A stretch of 64,000 nt of DNA, from assembly GCA_017503785.1 (NCBI GenBank), contig JAFVSK010000023.1, forward strand, positions 1 through 64,000, in the 5' to 3' direction. Every line of letters starts with the position of its first letter. Positions within the stretch are counted from its first letter, which is position 1. Source of the DNA: Clostridia bacterium. GTDB lineage: Bacteria > Bacillota > Clostridia > Oscillospirales > Acutalibacteraceae. The translations under genes and the position numbers were made by a program. Positions 37,463 to 46,706 of the stretch are shown one piece after another. Below the pieces are notes generated by a model. The model saw only the letters and a program-made list of their open reading frames with translations. It was not told the DNA's origin and ran no database searches.

Positions 37463-38959
37463 TTATTTCACTGCTAAGAGTGCCCGTACCGTTTGCTCCA
37501 TGGTGTCGCGGTCGCACACCTGCGTGAAGCGCGGCTGCTTGCCCTTGAGCACCGCCAACGACGGCGGAACAGGCGCACCCGTGAGTGCGTGCAAGCGATC
37601 GACCTTGTCGAACTCATCCTCGTCGTCGCGCTCGGCACCCAAGGCGCGGAGCACGCTGGCAGAGAACTTGTACGGATCGGCTGTGGATGCCAATACGATG
37701 GGCGTGTTGTCGCCCGTTTCGGCACGGTATTGCTCGCACACCGATACCGCTACGGCGGTGTGGGTGTCGCACAAATAGCCCTGCTGCTCGTAGGTGGTGC
37801 GAATGGCCTGCATGGTCTGCTCGTCGTCGCACCAGCCGGCAGCAAACAACGAACGCAGCTTTTCCATTAAGGCAGCCGGCACGGTGTAGCTGCCGGTTTC
37901 GTTCAATTCCTTCATTAAGCCGGCCACCAGTTCGGCATCGCAGCCGGAGAGGTGATATAACAGCCGCTCAAGGTTGGACGAAATGAGAATGTCCATTGAG
38001 GGCGAGATGGTGGTATGGAACGCACGGCGGCGGTCGTAGGTGCCGGTACGCAGGAAATCCGTGAGAACGTTGTTGCAATTGGAGGCGCAGATCAGCCGTG
38101 CCACGGGCAGACCCATTTCACGGGCATAGTAGGCCGCCAAGATGTTACCGAAGTTACCGGTGGGAACCGCCACATTAACGGGATCACCCATGGCAATGGA
38201 GCCCGCGGCAACCAAGTCGCAATAGGCCGAGAAATAGTACACGATCTGCGGCACCAAACGACCCCAGTTGATGGAGTTGGCCGACGAGAACATCATGCCC
38301 TGCTCGGCCAAGACCGTGCGCATTGTCGGATCGGTGAAGATGGTCTTAACACCGCTCTGCGCATCGTCAAAATTGCCGCGGATGGCGCAAACACCGACGT
38401 TGCCGCCCTCTTGCGTGGTCATTTGCAGCTTCTGCATGGGGCTGACACCGTTTTCGGGATAGAACACCAGAATGCGTGTATGCGGCGCATCGCGGAAGCC
38501 CTCGAGCGCCGCCTTGCCGGTGTCGCCGGAGGTGGCAACCAGAATGACGATCTCCTTACCGTCGGAGGTTTTGGAGGCCGACACGCGCATGAGATGCGGC
38601 AGGATCTGCAGTGCCATATCCTTGAAAGCGCAGGTAGGGCCGTGCCACAGCTCCAGCACGTGCACGCCGTCCTTAAGCGAATGGACAGGTGCCACCTCGG
38701 GCGCCAGAAAACGGCCGCTGCCGTAGGCCGACTGTGCACAGTCGCGTACTTCGTCGGCGGTGAAATCCGTTAAGAAGCGGGACAGCACCGTAACGGCACG
38801 GTCAATATAGCTTTGCGACACCATAGCCGCCAATTCGTCTTTGGTAAACTGAGGCAGCTGTTCAGGGACGAACAGACCTCCCTCGTTGGAAATGCCTTGG
38901 GTGATCGCCTGCGCCGCCGATGCGGTTACCGAACGGTCACGTGTGCTGGTATACATCAT
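37463..38959 (-). CDS. thrC: Threonine synthase
   Basis: A 498-residue PLP enzyme converting phosphohomoserine to threonine. It has the N-terminal MMYTSTRD, the PLP lysine in GPTCAFKDMALQ, LVATSGDTGKAAL for phosphate binding, and VAVPTGNFGNI. The length matches the long, yeast/E. coli-like type. GAGGTCGG precedes the start. No leader or riboswitch is visible in the 34-base gap downstream of the dipeptidase. Confidence 0.96.
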   Translation of the reverse strand: MMYTSTRDRSVTASAAQAITQGISNEGGLFVPEQLPQFTKDELAAMVSQSYIDRAVTVLSRFLTDFTADEVRDCAQSAYGSGRFLAPEVAPVHSLKDGVHVLELWHGPTCAFKDMALQILPHLMRVSASKTSDGKEIVILVATSGDTGKAALEGFRDAPHTRILVFYPENGVSPMQKLQMTTQEGGNVGVCAIRGNFDDAQSGVKTIFTDPTMRTVLAEQGMMFSSANSINWGRLVPQIVYYFSAYCDLVAAGSIAMGDPVNVAVPTGNFGNILAAYYAREMGLPVARLICASNCNNVLTDFLRTGTYDRRRAFHTTISPSMDILISSNLERLLYHLSGCDAELVAGLMKELNETGSYTVPAALMEKLRSLFAAGWCDDEQTMQAIRTTYEQQGYLCDTHTAVAVSVCEQYRAETGDNTPIVLASTADPYKFSASVLRALGAERDDEDEFDKVDRLHALTGAPVPPSLAVLKGKQPRFTQVCDRDTMEQTVRALLAVK

Positions 38960-38993
38960 TTGTTACCGACCTCGCCTTATTTTAGATTACTCT

Positions 38994-39938
38994 TTATTGT
39001 ACTTCATTTTCTGCCGATTGTAAAGTGTTCGTGAAGAAATCAAACGCATTTTTAAAAAACACTTGCTCAATTACCGCTTCTGAAAGGCCTTTTTGGAGAA
39101 AATATTCCCCCAGCCGCTCATAGATCGCTATTCCCTGCCACGCTTCAGGCAAGACAGTACCATCAAGGTCGCCGCCAAAAGCAACCGTGTTGACACCGTC
39201 CAATTCCAGATAGTGCGACAAATGACGATACACCGCCTCCGGCTCGGCTGCCCCCAGCTGCGCTTCGTCGAAGCTGAGACCTACCAAGCCGCCGCGGCGG
39301 CGCAGCTCTTTGAACTGTGCATCGGTGAGATTGCGTGGATGCTCACACACCGCGCGTGACAAAGAGTGACTGGCAATAAGTGGGGCTTCGGTGAGCGTGG
39401 CTACGTCCCAAAAGCCCGACTCATTGAGATGTGACACATCGGGAACGATGCCGAAGCGCACCATTTCCCGCACGGCTGCGCGGCCGAATGCCGTAAGGCC
39501 CTCGTTGCCCTCCGTCAAGCAGCCGCACCCCAGCTCATTGCGGCCGTTCCAAGTGAGGGTGATAACACGCACGCCTTGTTCGGCAAAGCGCTGCACGTTA
39601 CGCAGCTTGCCGTTCAGCGCCGCCCCGCCTTCAATGGCTAAGATCCCCACACAGCGTTCCCCTTTTGTCGCTTGCTCCAGCATTTCGCGATGGGCAACGA
39701 AGGTTATCTGTTGGGGATAGGCTTTTTCCTGCTCGCGGGCAAAGGTGAGCACACGGCGGGCGTAGCGCGTGGCGGCTGCGCCGCGCAGCGTGTCGGGGAT
39801 GAACACCGCAAACACCTGACACCACGGACCGTATTGCCTCCCTCGCTTTAGATCAAGATCGCCGCTATTACGGCAGAGCGAACCACCGTTTTGATAACAA
39901 GCCGTTAGGGTGTCGCAATGCAGGTCGAACAAGCGCAT
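38994..39938 (-). CDS. Membrane dipeptidase, M19 family
   Basis: A 314-residue zinc dipeptidase relative. The first metal pair is DLHCDTL (His7, Asp9), the bridging glutamate is in LAIEGG and further ligands are in DVSHLNESGFWDV and ASHSLSRAV. FGGDLDG closes the barrel. Members hydrolyse dipeptides, including those with D-residues. No signal peptide. AAAGGAGGAAC precedes the ATG; yraN lies just downstream of it in reverse order of transcription. Confidence 0.9.
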   Translation of the reverse strand: MRLFDLHCDTLTACYQNGGSLCRNSGDLDLKRGRQYGPWCQVFAVFIPDTLRGAAATRYARRVLTFAREQEKAYPQQITFVAHREMLEQATKGERCVGILAIEGGAALNGKLRNVQRFAEQGVRVITLTWNGRNELGCGCLTEGNEGLTAFGRAAVREMVRFGIVPDVSHLNESGFWDVATLTEAPLIASHSLSRAVCEHPRNLTDAQFKELRRRGGLVGLSFDEAQLGAAEPEAVYRHLSHYLELDGVNTVAFGGDLDGTVLPEAWQGIAIYERLGEYFLQKGLSEAVIEQVFFKNAFDFFTNTLQSAENEVQ

Positions 39939-39955
39939 AAAGTTCCTCCTTTTGG

Positions 39956-40321
39956 TCAGCCTCCATGCGCGTTCTTTAAGTGGTTCAGCTCAATCAGCTG
40001 CATCGGTTGCCCCACTGCGGTAACGACCTCGATCACGTCGAACCGCGGCTGCAGCTTGGTGGGATGCTTCGATAAAAACAACAGCGCCGTTTTTACGATA
40101 CGCCGCTGCTTTGCCACCGTTACCGCCTCACGCGGGGCATAATAGGAATTTTGCGCACGGGCCTTGACCTCTACGAACACAATATACGTGCCGTCGGTGG
40201 CGATTATGTCGATCTCGCCGAAGCGCGTGCGGTAGTTTGCTCCCAAAATACGGTAGCCTTGATCGCGTAAATAACGGGCAGCCAGTACTTCACCGGCTGC
40301 CCCCTTAGACACGTTTGCCAT
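39956..40321 (-). CDS. YraN-family (UPF0102) nuclease-like protein
   Basis: A 121-residue protein with the endonuclease-like core RFGEIDIIATDGTYIVFVEVKAR and the N-terminal GAAGEVLAARYL, as in YraN. It commonly neighbours rnhB, as here (nine bases). Thought to belong to the restriction-endonuclease-like fold; function unproven. Confidence 0.9.
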   Translation of the reverse strand: MANVSKGAAGEVLAARYLRDQGYRILGANYRTRFGEIDIIATDGTYIVFVEVKARAQNSYYAPREAVTVAKQRRIVKTALLFLSKHPTKLQPRFDVIEVVTAVGQPMQLIELNHLKNAHGG

Positions 40322-40330
40322 ACGTTTCCC

Positions 40331-40933
40331 TCAATGCAGTTTTTTTAAAAAGCTGGGACGGTGCGCGGGGCACATCCCATATTCTGCCAGTTTTTCATAA
40401 TGCAACGCCGTGCCGTAGCCCTTGTGTTTGGCGAAAGCATACTGCGGGTATTCCCGATCCAGCTCCATCAACAAGCGGTCACGGCTGACCTTGGCCAAAA
40501 TGGAGGCCGCGCCCACCGAGGCAGACAGTGCATCGCCCTTGATGAGCGTGCGCGACGGCACGGTGAGTCCGGGCGGCGTGCGATTGCCGTCGATCAACAG
40601 CAGCTCGGGCGTGACCGACAAGCTTTCCACCGCGCGGCGCATGGCCAAAAAGGTGGCCTGCAAAATGTTATATTCCTCGATCTCCTCCACCGAGGCCGAG
40701 GCAATGCCGTAGGCCAGTGCCTCGCGGCAAATATCTTCAAACAACGCTTCGCGTTTTTTCTCCGACAGCTTCTTGGAGTCGTTCAAGCCCTCCGGTACGG
40801 CATCGGGGCGAAGAATGACCGCCGCTGCGAACACCGGCCCCGCTAACGGACCGCGACCTGCCTCGTCGACACCGCACAGCAGCGAAACGCCTTCGGCACG
40901 AATGGCTTCGTCAAATTCTGCGTTAGTCATCAT
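40331..40933 (-). CDS. rnhB: Ribonuclease HII
   Basis: A 200-residue RNase HII that removes ribonucleotides from DNA and cleaves RNA in hybrids. The active-site acids lie in [15 protein letters not shown] and in LIDGNRTP; further motifs are [10 protein letters not shown] and KGYGT. ATG 40933 has GGGAGGAATCT upstream and overlaps the lepB end by 11 bases; a second ATG follows directly. Confidence 0.96.
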   Translation of the reverse strand: MMTNAEFDEAIRAEGVSLLCGVDEAGRGPLAGPVFAAAVILRPDAVPEGLNDSKKLSEKKREALFEDICREALAYGIASASVEEIEEYNILQATFLAMRRAVESLSVTPELLLIDGNRTPPGLTVPSRTLIKGDALSASVGAASILAKVSRDRLLMELDREYPQYAFAKHKGYGTALHYEKLAEYGMCPAHRPSFLKKLH

Positions 40934-41453
40934 AGATTCCTCCCATCCGATCAAACGGCATGAGGCGATACACTGCCTTGCCCACCACGTCTTCCACGGG
41001 GACGCAGCCGAAACTGCGGCTGTCGTACGAATGGTTGGGGGCGCGGTTATCGCCCATAATGAACACCTGGCCGCTCGGCACGGTGACGGGGCCCGTCATG
41101 CGTTCGACGGCGGTGGGAAAATCAATATACGGTTCCACAAGCAACTCGTTGTTGCGATACACCTCACCGCTCTCGGCATCGACGTAGATCGTATCGCCCG
41201 GCAGGCCGATCACACGCTTGATAAGCGGTTCTTGTGCCATGCCGCGGCTGACGACGACGATATCCTCATACGCAGGCGTGTAGGGTGCACTGGAAAGTAT
41301 CAGCTGTTCGCCGTTGGACAGGGTGGTTTCCATGGAGGAGCCGCTGACGTTGACCATGCGGAACAAAAACGTATATACCACGGCCATCAGCACGATAACG
41401 CCGCAGATGATCTCGGCCCATTCGTAAAAGCCGTTTTTCTTTTTCGGTTCCAT
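40923..41453 (-). CDS. lepB: Signal peptidase I (first of two)
   Basis: A 176-residue type I signal peptidase with one N-terminal helix (about 15-31), catalytic serine in SGSSMETTL, general-base lysine in [11 protein letters not shown] and the [17 protein letters not shown] box. It cleaves Sec signal peptides outside the membrane. ATG 41453 has GGGAGGTTGGCT upstream; the longer in-frame version would start inside rbgA. Confidence 0.95.
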   Translation of the reverse strand: MEPKKKNGFYEWAEIICGVIVLMAVVYTFLFRMVNVSGSSMETTLSNGEQLILSSAPYTPAYEDIVVVSRGMAQEPLIKRVIGLPGDTIYVDAESGEVYRNNELLVEPYIDFPTAVERMTGPVTVPSGQVFIMGDNRAPNHSYDSRSFGCVPVEDVVGKAVYRLMPFDRMGGIYDD

Positions 41454-41472
41454 AGCCAACCTCCCTTTCCGA

Positions 41473-42330
41473 TCAATCGGGCAGTTCCAACGTGATGCGG
41501 CCCAATTTTCCGCCGCGAAATTCATCGAGCAGCATAATGGAGGCGCGCTCGGTGTTGACCTCGCCGCCCGAAACCAGCATGCCGCGTTTGCGACCGATCA
41601 GCTGCAGCAGCTCGTAGCTGTCGTCCGGCAGTTCGCCCGTGAGCTTATACCGTTCGCGCAGCATCGGCTCGTATTGTTTGTGTAAGATCTCCAACAAGCC
41701 GCAGGCCAGTTCTTCACTATCCAGCACTTCGTCGCGAATGGCGCCGGTATAAGCTAAGCGCTGTGCCACGGTTTGATCTTCAAATTTGGGCCATAGCACG
41801 CCCGGGGTGTCCAACAGCTGGGCGCCGCCCTCCACTACGAACCATTGTTGATCCCGCGTGACACCGGGACGGTCTTCGGCCTTGGCCTTGCCGCCTTTAG
41901 TCATGCGATTGATGAACGAGGATTTCCCGCAATTGGGGATCCCCACCACCATAACGCGGAGCGCACGGTTCATCATGCCGCGTTGCTCCCAAGCGACGAT
42001 CTTGTCCTGCAGAAGCTCGCGCAAAAGCGGCACAAAACGCTGCACGCCACGACCGCTCTTGCAATCGACCGCCAGTGCCGGCACGCCGTTTGCGGCAAAG
42101 TGCGCCAGCCACGCCTTTGTGGCGGATTCGTCGGCAATGTCGGTTTTGTTCATAACCACCAAGCGGGGCTTGTTGCCAATGATGCTGTCAAGCTCCGGAT
42201 TGCGGCTGCTGACAGGAATGCGCGCATCAATAATCTCGACCACCAGATCGACCAACGGAAGCTTATCGACAATGCGGCGGCGCGTGCGGGTCATGTGCCC
42301 GGGGAACCATTGGATCGTTTGTTGTTCCAT
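41473..42330 (-). CDS. rbgA: Ribosome biogenesis GTPase RbgA (YlqF)
   Basis: A 285-residue circularly permuted GTPase needed for late 50S assembly. Motif order is G4 (MNKTD, about 60), G5-like (DCKSGRG), G1 (GIPNCGKSS), G2 and G3 (LDTPGVLWP), followed by a C-terminal ANTAR-like RNA-binding region. The N-terminal IQWFPGHMTR is diagnostic. It lies between the two lepB genes, as in other Firmicutes near rplS. Confidence 0.96.
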   Translation of the reverse strand: MEQQTIQWFPGHMTRTRRRIVDKLPLVDLVVEIIDARIPVSSRNPELDSIIGNKPRLVVMNKTDIADESATKAWLAHFAANGVPALAVDCKSGRGVQRFVPLLRELLQDKIVAWEQRGMMNRALRVMVVGIPNCGKSSFINRMTKGGKAKAEDRPGVTRDQQWFVVEGGAQLLDTPGVLWPKFEDQTVAQRLAYTGAIRDEVLDSEELACGLLEILHKQYEPMLRERYKLTGELPDDSYELLQLIGRKRGMLVSGGEVNTERASIMLLDEFRGGKLGRITLELPD

Positions 42331-42332
42331 AC

Positions 42333-42902
42333 TTACACGCCCCCTATCCTTGAAAACGGATAAAAACGGAATACCGCCGTACCGATCATATCCTCCACCG
42401 CAACGAAGCCGATATCGTTATACCGACTATCGTGCGAAACAACGCGGTTATCACCCATCACGAACAACATTCCTGCAGGTACGGTAACCTCGCCCAAAAG
42501 TTCCTTTTGAGGCGTGCTGCTTTTAATGTACGGCTCCTCCAACAATTTGCCGTTTAGGTACACCTCGCCGGAGAATTCGTCGATACGCAGCGTGTCGCCC
42601 TCAACGGCAATGACACGCTTGATAAGCGGTGTTTTTCCCTCACGGCGTACCGCGATGATATCGCCGTATTGCGGCTCGGTGTTGCCGCAGGAAAGCAGCA
42701 AGCGGTCGCCGCTTTGCAGCGTGGGAACCATGGAATCGCCTTGTACGGCACACGGACGATAAAACGCCGTGAGCAACGCCAGCACAGCAGTGAACACGCA
42801 CAGGCAGGAAACCACGTAATACACGCTCGGCAGCGTGCGGCGCACCGCCTTCAGCCGACGTTTCAGCGTGTTGAGCCACGGAATATCTTTAAACCGATTC
42901 AC
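42333..42902 (-). CDS. lepB: Signal peptidase I (second of two)
   Basis: A 189-residue signal peptidase I with an N-terminal helix (about 25-45), serine in QGDSMVPTL, lysine in LIKRVIAVEGD and MGDNRVVSHDSR. It is 40-50 percent like the paralogue at 40923 by eye and keeps all catalytic residues, so both are probably active. GTG start with AAGGAGG seven bases upstream. Confidence 0.93.
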   Translation of the reverse strand: MNRFKDIPWLNTLKRRLKAVRRTLPSVYYVVSCLCVFTAVLALLTAFYRPCAVQGDSMVPTLQSGDRLLLSCGNTEPQYGDIIAVRREGKTPLIKRVIAVEGDTLRIDEFSGEVYLNGKLLEEPYIKSSTPQKELLGEVTVPAGMLFVMGDNRVVSHDSRYNDIGFVAVEDMIGTAVFRFYPFSRIGGV

Positions 42903-43009
42903 GGTGCACCTCCTTCAGCTTGTATGTATTTCAAGTGAGTATAACGCTGTTGCTGTGAAAAATTGTTGTTTTGACCGATTAGGGTTCAACTCTCTTCGGC
43001 TATAAAGAA

Positions 43010-43036
43010 AAGGGAGAAAACGCAGTGTTTTCTCCC
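43010..43036 (-). terminator. Terminator after rplS
   Basis: Stem GGGAGAAAAC with GCAGT loop and complementary arm, followed on the minus strand by TTTTCTTTAT. The second lepB therefore may have its own promoter. Confidence 0.8.
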
Positions 43037-43047
43037 CTCTTTTTGCC

Positions 43048-43392
43048 TTATTTAATGAGCTCTTTGACCTTGGCAGCCTTACCCACACGGTCGCGCAGGT
43101 AGTACAGCTTGCTTCTGCGAACCTTACCGTGACGCACGATGGTAACAGCCGCAACATTGGGAGAATGCAGCGGGAACACGCGCTCCACACCAACGCCGTA
43201 GGATACACGACGTACCGTGAAGGTTTCGGCAACGCCGGAGCCCTTCTTGGCAATAACGGTGCCCTCGAACGCCTGAATACGCTCGCGGTCGCCTTCGCGG
43301 ATCTTAACATCGACACGAACGGTATCACCGATCGCAAACTGGGGGGCTGCCTCTTTCAGACTACCAGAGGCAATGAGTTTCAACGCATCCAT
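43048..43392 (-). CDS. rplS: 50S ribosomal protein L19
   Basis: A 114-residue L19 at the 30S-50S interface. Features are [41 protein letters not shown] and [17 protein letters not shown]. Length is standard. A long leader and good promoter lie upstream. Confidence 0.97.
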   Translation of the reverse strand: MDALKLIASGSLKEAAPQFAIGDTVRVDVKIREGDRERIQAFEGTVIAKKGSGVAETFTVRRVSYGVGVERVFPLHSPNVAAVTIVRHGKVRRSKLYYLRDRVGKAAKVKELIK

Positions 43393-43534
43393 TAGAAAAT
43401 CCTCCTTAATTTTTCAGACATTCTTGCCCAGACCGGCCGCAGCCGCCGACAGAGGAATGCCCGCTTTCATGCTAGCTTTCGCTCGGCATTCATCCCCATC
43501 CCACCCGGATGATGGCGGGACGGACATTCATACT
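43393..43534 (-). promoter_or_regulatory. Structured leader of rplS (candidate L19 leader RNA)
   Basis: About 140 bases between the inferred start of transcription and the rplS ATG. They contain several pairing arms, for example GAATGCC with GGCATTC and G/C-rich segments near 43420-43450. Ribosomal protein L19 leaders that mediate autoregulation are known in Firmicutes; I infer this is one but could not fold or search it. Confidence 0.4.
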
Positions 43535-43539
43535 GATAC

Positions 43540-43568
43540 AGTATACTACGCCTTTTCGGAAAATGCAA
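43540..43568 (-). promoter_or_regulatory. Promoter of rplS
   Basis: Minus-strand TTGCAT (43563-43568), a 17-base spacer and TATACT (43540-43545). Confidence 0.7.
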
Positions 43569-43584
43569 GCACTTTTTTCAGAAA

Positions 43585-44247
43585 TTATGCAAATTCATTT
43601 CCGTCACGCGATAATACGCGCAAACGGAGCACCGAACACGGAATTTCGGCGCCTTGTGCTTCGCGCAATGCCGCCACCACCAACGACGGATTGATAGATT
43701 GCTCACTGCTGCACGGCAGCGTTATTTCCCAGCGCGTACCGCCCTCACACGAGGTGATTACGCTGTTTGCCGCTTCCAGTGCGGGCTTCAGCTCCACGGG
43801 GACCAATTGCTTTTTCTTGGTGCGCTTGATGGCCGTGATCGACTCTTGCGCCAGCAAGGCTTCAATGGCCTGCACCGAGCAGCCCAGCGTGAGCCGATAG
43901 ACGGCACACGCTACCTCCCCTGCTTTTTTGACGGCCGGGGCCGCGCTTAAAATATGTAGACCTTCCGGCATGACCGCATCCAACCGCTGCACCAGCTCGT
44001 CCAACGGCAGTTCCCCTGCCAGGCGCAGATCCATGGTTTCACGTTCACCCTCGTATCCCAGCGACAACGGCGAGGCAAAGGTGAGGTACGGATGCTTGTT
44101 AAAGCCCTCGGTATACCAAATGGGAAGGCCTGCCCGACGCACGGCGCGGGTCATGGTGCGATTGAGATCCAAATGAGAAATGTAGCGTGCGCGCCCCGTT
44201 TTTGAGAAGAAAATGCGCACGGTGGTAAAGTCCTTAACGTCGTTCAA
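43585..44247 (-). CDS. TIGR03936/DUF2344 radical-SAM-linked protein
   Basis: A 220-residue protein with the DUF2344 pattern VRIFFSKTGRARYISHLDLNRTMTRAVRRAGLP and TEGFNKHPYLTFASPLSLGYEG. It almost always follows the TIGR03960 radical SAM gene, as here, and may act on the same RNA or protein target; activity unknown. TTG 44247 with GGGAGG eight bases upstream is the likely start, giving a 14-base overlap with the upstream gene. Confidence 0.88.
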   Translation of the reverse strand: MNDVKDFTTVRIFFSKTGRARYISHLDLNRTMTRAVRRAGLPIWYTEGFNKHPYLTFASPLSLGYEGERETMDLRLAGELPLDELVQRLDAVMPEGLHILSAAPAVKKAGEVACAVYRLTLGCSVQAIEALLAQESITAIKRTKKKQLVPVELKPALEAANSVITSCEGGTRWEITLPCSSEQSINPSLVVAALREAQGAEIPCSVLRLRVLSRDGNEFA

Positions 44248-46075
44248 CGCAGATCCCTCCCTTGAAGCAGGTCGCACCGCAATGCGAGCACTCTTGGCGG
44301 CAGTTCGGCGTGGTTACTGCCTCGTGTGCACGCTGATTTTCCGACCACAGGAACGCCTTGCTGACACCAACGTCGATATGATCCCACGGAAACACCTCGT
44401 CGGCTTCACGGCGGCGCGAGGCGTAGAAATCGGGATCGAGGCCCTGGCTGCGGAAAATATCCATCCACGCATCGAAATCGAAATGCTCCGACCAGGCATC
44501 CAGATTGAAGCCGCGGCGGAACGCCTCCTCCAGCACGGTGCCCAAGCGACGGTCGCCGCGGGCAAGCACCGCCTCCAGATAGCTGGTTTTGGCATCGTGC
44601 CAGCTAAGCGATATCTTTTTGGTGGTGACCGATTCGCGCAACAGCTTTTGTTTTTCTTCCAGCTGCGCCAAGCTGTCCTGCGGTTCCCATTGGAACGGCG
44701 TGAACGGCTTGGGCACAAAGCACGAAACGCTTACCGACACCGTGACCCCCTTGCCTTTGGGCTTGTCCGGATTTTGGTAAAAACAGTTGACAATTTTTTG
44801 ACCGAGTGTGTTAATGCCCACGATGTCCTCGTTGGTTTCGGTGGGAAGACCCATCATAAAATACAGCTTCACCGAGGTCCAGCCGCCGGCAAACGCACGA
44901 TGTGCGGTTTCCAAAATTTCGTCTTCGGTGAGGTTTTTGTTAATGGCGTCGCGCAGGCGCTGCGTGCCCGCTTCGGGTGCAAAGGTGAGACCGTTGCGGC
45001 GAAGCACGTTTAAGCGGTTGGCCAGCTCCTCGGAAAACCCGTCGACGCGCAGAGAGGGCACCGAAATGTTGGTGTGCTGCTCCTCGGCCCACGATAAAAG
45101 CGTTGTGAGCAGTTCTTCCAGCTTGGTGTAATCGCTGGTGGACAGCGACGACAGCGAAAACTCCTCGTATCCGCTGGTTTCGCACAGCGCGCGGCTTTGA
45201 CGGTCGATGGTATCGACCGATTTTTCACGCACGGGACGGTAGATAAACCCCGCCTGACAGAAGCGGCAGCCGCGGATGCAGCCGCGGAAGATCTCGCTCA
45301 TGGCACGGTCGTGCACAATGTCGATGAACGGCACCACAAAGGCTTCCGGATAGTAGGCGGTGTCCATATCCTTGATAATGCGCTTGCGCACGGTAGCAGG
45401 AGCACCTTGGCAGGCAGTGACGGAGCACACGCGACCATCGTCACAATAGGCTACCTCGTACAAGGCGGGAACGTAGACGCCTTCGATTTGGGAAGCGGCA
45501 CGTAAAAATTCTTGCTTGTGATAGCCGCGCTGCTTGTGCTCACGGTAGAGCGACATCAGCTCCAGATTGACCTCTTCGCCCTCGCCCATGATAAAGATAT
45601 CAAAAAAATCGGCCAGCGGCTCGGGGTTGCACGCGCAGGGGCCGCCGCCCACCACCAGAGGCATATCGTCGCCACGGTCGGCGGCGCGCAGCGGCATGCC
45701 CGCAAGGTCGAGCATGTTGAGCACAGTGGTGTAGCACATTTCGTATTGCAGGGTGAAGCCCACAAAATCAAAGTCGCGCACAGGATCGCGGCTTTCCAGT
45801 GCAAACAGCGGAATACCGTTTTCGCGCATCAGCGTTTCCATATCGGTATCGGGGGCAAACACGCGCTCGCACCAAAAATCCTCCACGGCGTTTTTGGCAC
45901 CGTACAGAATTTTCATGCCCAAATGCGACATGCCCACCTCGTATAAATCAGGAAAACAAAACGCAAAGCGCACGGCGACCTTGCTTTTATCTTTCACAAT
46001 ACTGTTCAACTCACCGCCGGTGTAGCGGGCAGGCTTTTGAACCTTTTCGAACAGCTGCTCCAATGTAAGCGCCAT
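44234..46075 (-). CDS. TIGR03960-family B12-binding-type radical SAM protein
   Basis: A 613-residue protein. The N-terminal half resembles a cobalamin-binding domain (FCFPDLYEVGMSHLGMKIL...VGGGPCACNPEP). The radical SAM core has FRGCIRGCRFCQAG for the [4Fe-4S] cluster. A further Cys cluster at the C-terminus (CRQECSHCGATC) could hold a second cluster. Reaction unknown. ATG 46075 follows GAGGAGGTACGAT. Operon with DUF2344 downstream, and M50 upstream. Confidence 0.9.
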   Translation of the reverse strand: MALTLEQLFEKVQKPARYTGGELNSIVKDKSKVAVRFAFCFPDLYEVGMSHLGMKILYGAKNAVEDFWCERVFAPDTDMETLMRENGIPLFALESRDPVRDFDFVGFTLQYEMCYTTVLNMLDLAGMPLRAADRGDDMPLVVGGGPCACNPEPLADFFDIFIMGEGEEVNLELMSLYREHKQRGYHKQEFLRAASQIEGVYVPALYEVAYCDDGRVCSVTACQGAPATVRKRIIKDMDTAYYPEAFVVPFIDIVHDRAMSEIFRGCIRGCRFCQAGFIYRPVREKSVDTIDRQSRALCETSGYEEFSLSSLSTSDYTKLEELLTTLLSWAEEQHTNISVPSLRVDGFSEELANRLNVLRRNGLTFAPEAGTQRLRDAINKNLTEDEILETAHRAFAGGWTSVKLYFMMGLPTETNEDIVGINTLGQKIVNCFYQNPDKPKGKGVTVSVSVSCFVPKPFTPFQWEPQDSLAQLEEKQKLLRESVTTKKISLSWHDAKTSYLEAVLARGDRRLGTVLEEAFRRGFNLDAWSEHFDFDAWMDIFRSQGLDPDFYASRRREADEVFPWDHIDVGVSKAFLWSENQRAHEAVTTPNCRQECSHCGATCFKGGICVERR

Positions 46076-46130
46076 ATCGTACCTCCTCAAGATACTGTAA
46101 AGTTAAGTATACGATATTTTTCGGCGTTTT

Positions 46131-46706
46131 TCAATGCCCACGGCGCAAAAACATGCGCAAAATCAGATAAATCGCCAGCATCAGCAGCGTATAATTGTAG
46201 CCACCGCCAAACAGCAGATACACGCCCGCGACAGTGAGCGGCACGATCACGGTCACCGAACAGATGAGCAACACCCGCTCGGCTCGTTCCTCCGACAAGC
46301 GGCAACACAGTAAGGCGTATAGCGCTTCCCCACCGTCCAGCGAGGTGACGGGAAGCAGGTGCAACACCGCCAGCACCGTGTGCACTGTCGCGGCCTCGCC
46401 CGACAGCACGACTGCGCATACCACGTTGGCAAGCGGCCCTGCCAGTGACACGGCACATAAGCTCCGATAACTTAACCGCTGCGTGGGGCGACGCTCAATG
46501 CGCATACCGAAAACGCCCAGCGTTACACACGCCGGGCGGTCGCGCAGACAAAGCATTGCCGTTAAATGCCCCAGTTCATGAATAAGCGAGGCCAGCAAAC
46601 ACAACACGGTGGTGCCGACGGGATCGAACCACAACAGCACGATCACCGTAGCGGGAAACAAAAAACTAAGCCGGCACCGCACGTCATACAAGCAGCATTC
46701 AAGCAT
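46131..46706 (-). CDS. M50 site-2 metalloprotease, SpoIVFB-like
   Basis: A 191-residue membrane protease with HELGH in LIHELGHLTA (zinc ligands and catalytic Glu) and the third ligand in LDGGEAL. About five hydrophobic segments. In Bacillus, SpoIVFB of this family cleaves pro-sigma-K in the mother cell. It lacks the C-terminal CBS domain and is shorter. The upstream M23 gene overlaps by eight bases, matching the spoIVFA-spoIVFB order. Role in sporulation inferred from context. Confidence 0.8.
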   Translation of the reverse strand: MLECCLYDVRCRLSFLFPATVIVLLWFDPVGTTVLCLLASLIHELGHLTAMLCLRDRPACVTLGVFGMRIERRPTQRLSYRSLCAVSLAGPLANVVCAVVLSGEAATVHTVLAVLHLLPVTSLDGGEALYALLCCRLSEERAERVLLICSVTVIVPLTVAGVYLLFGGGYNYTLLMLAIYLILRMFLRRGH

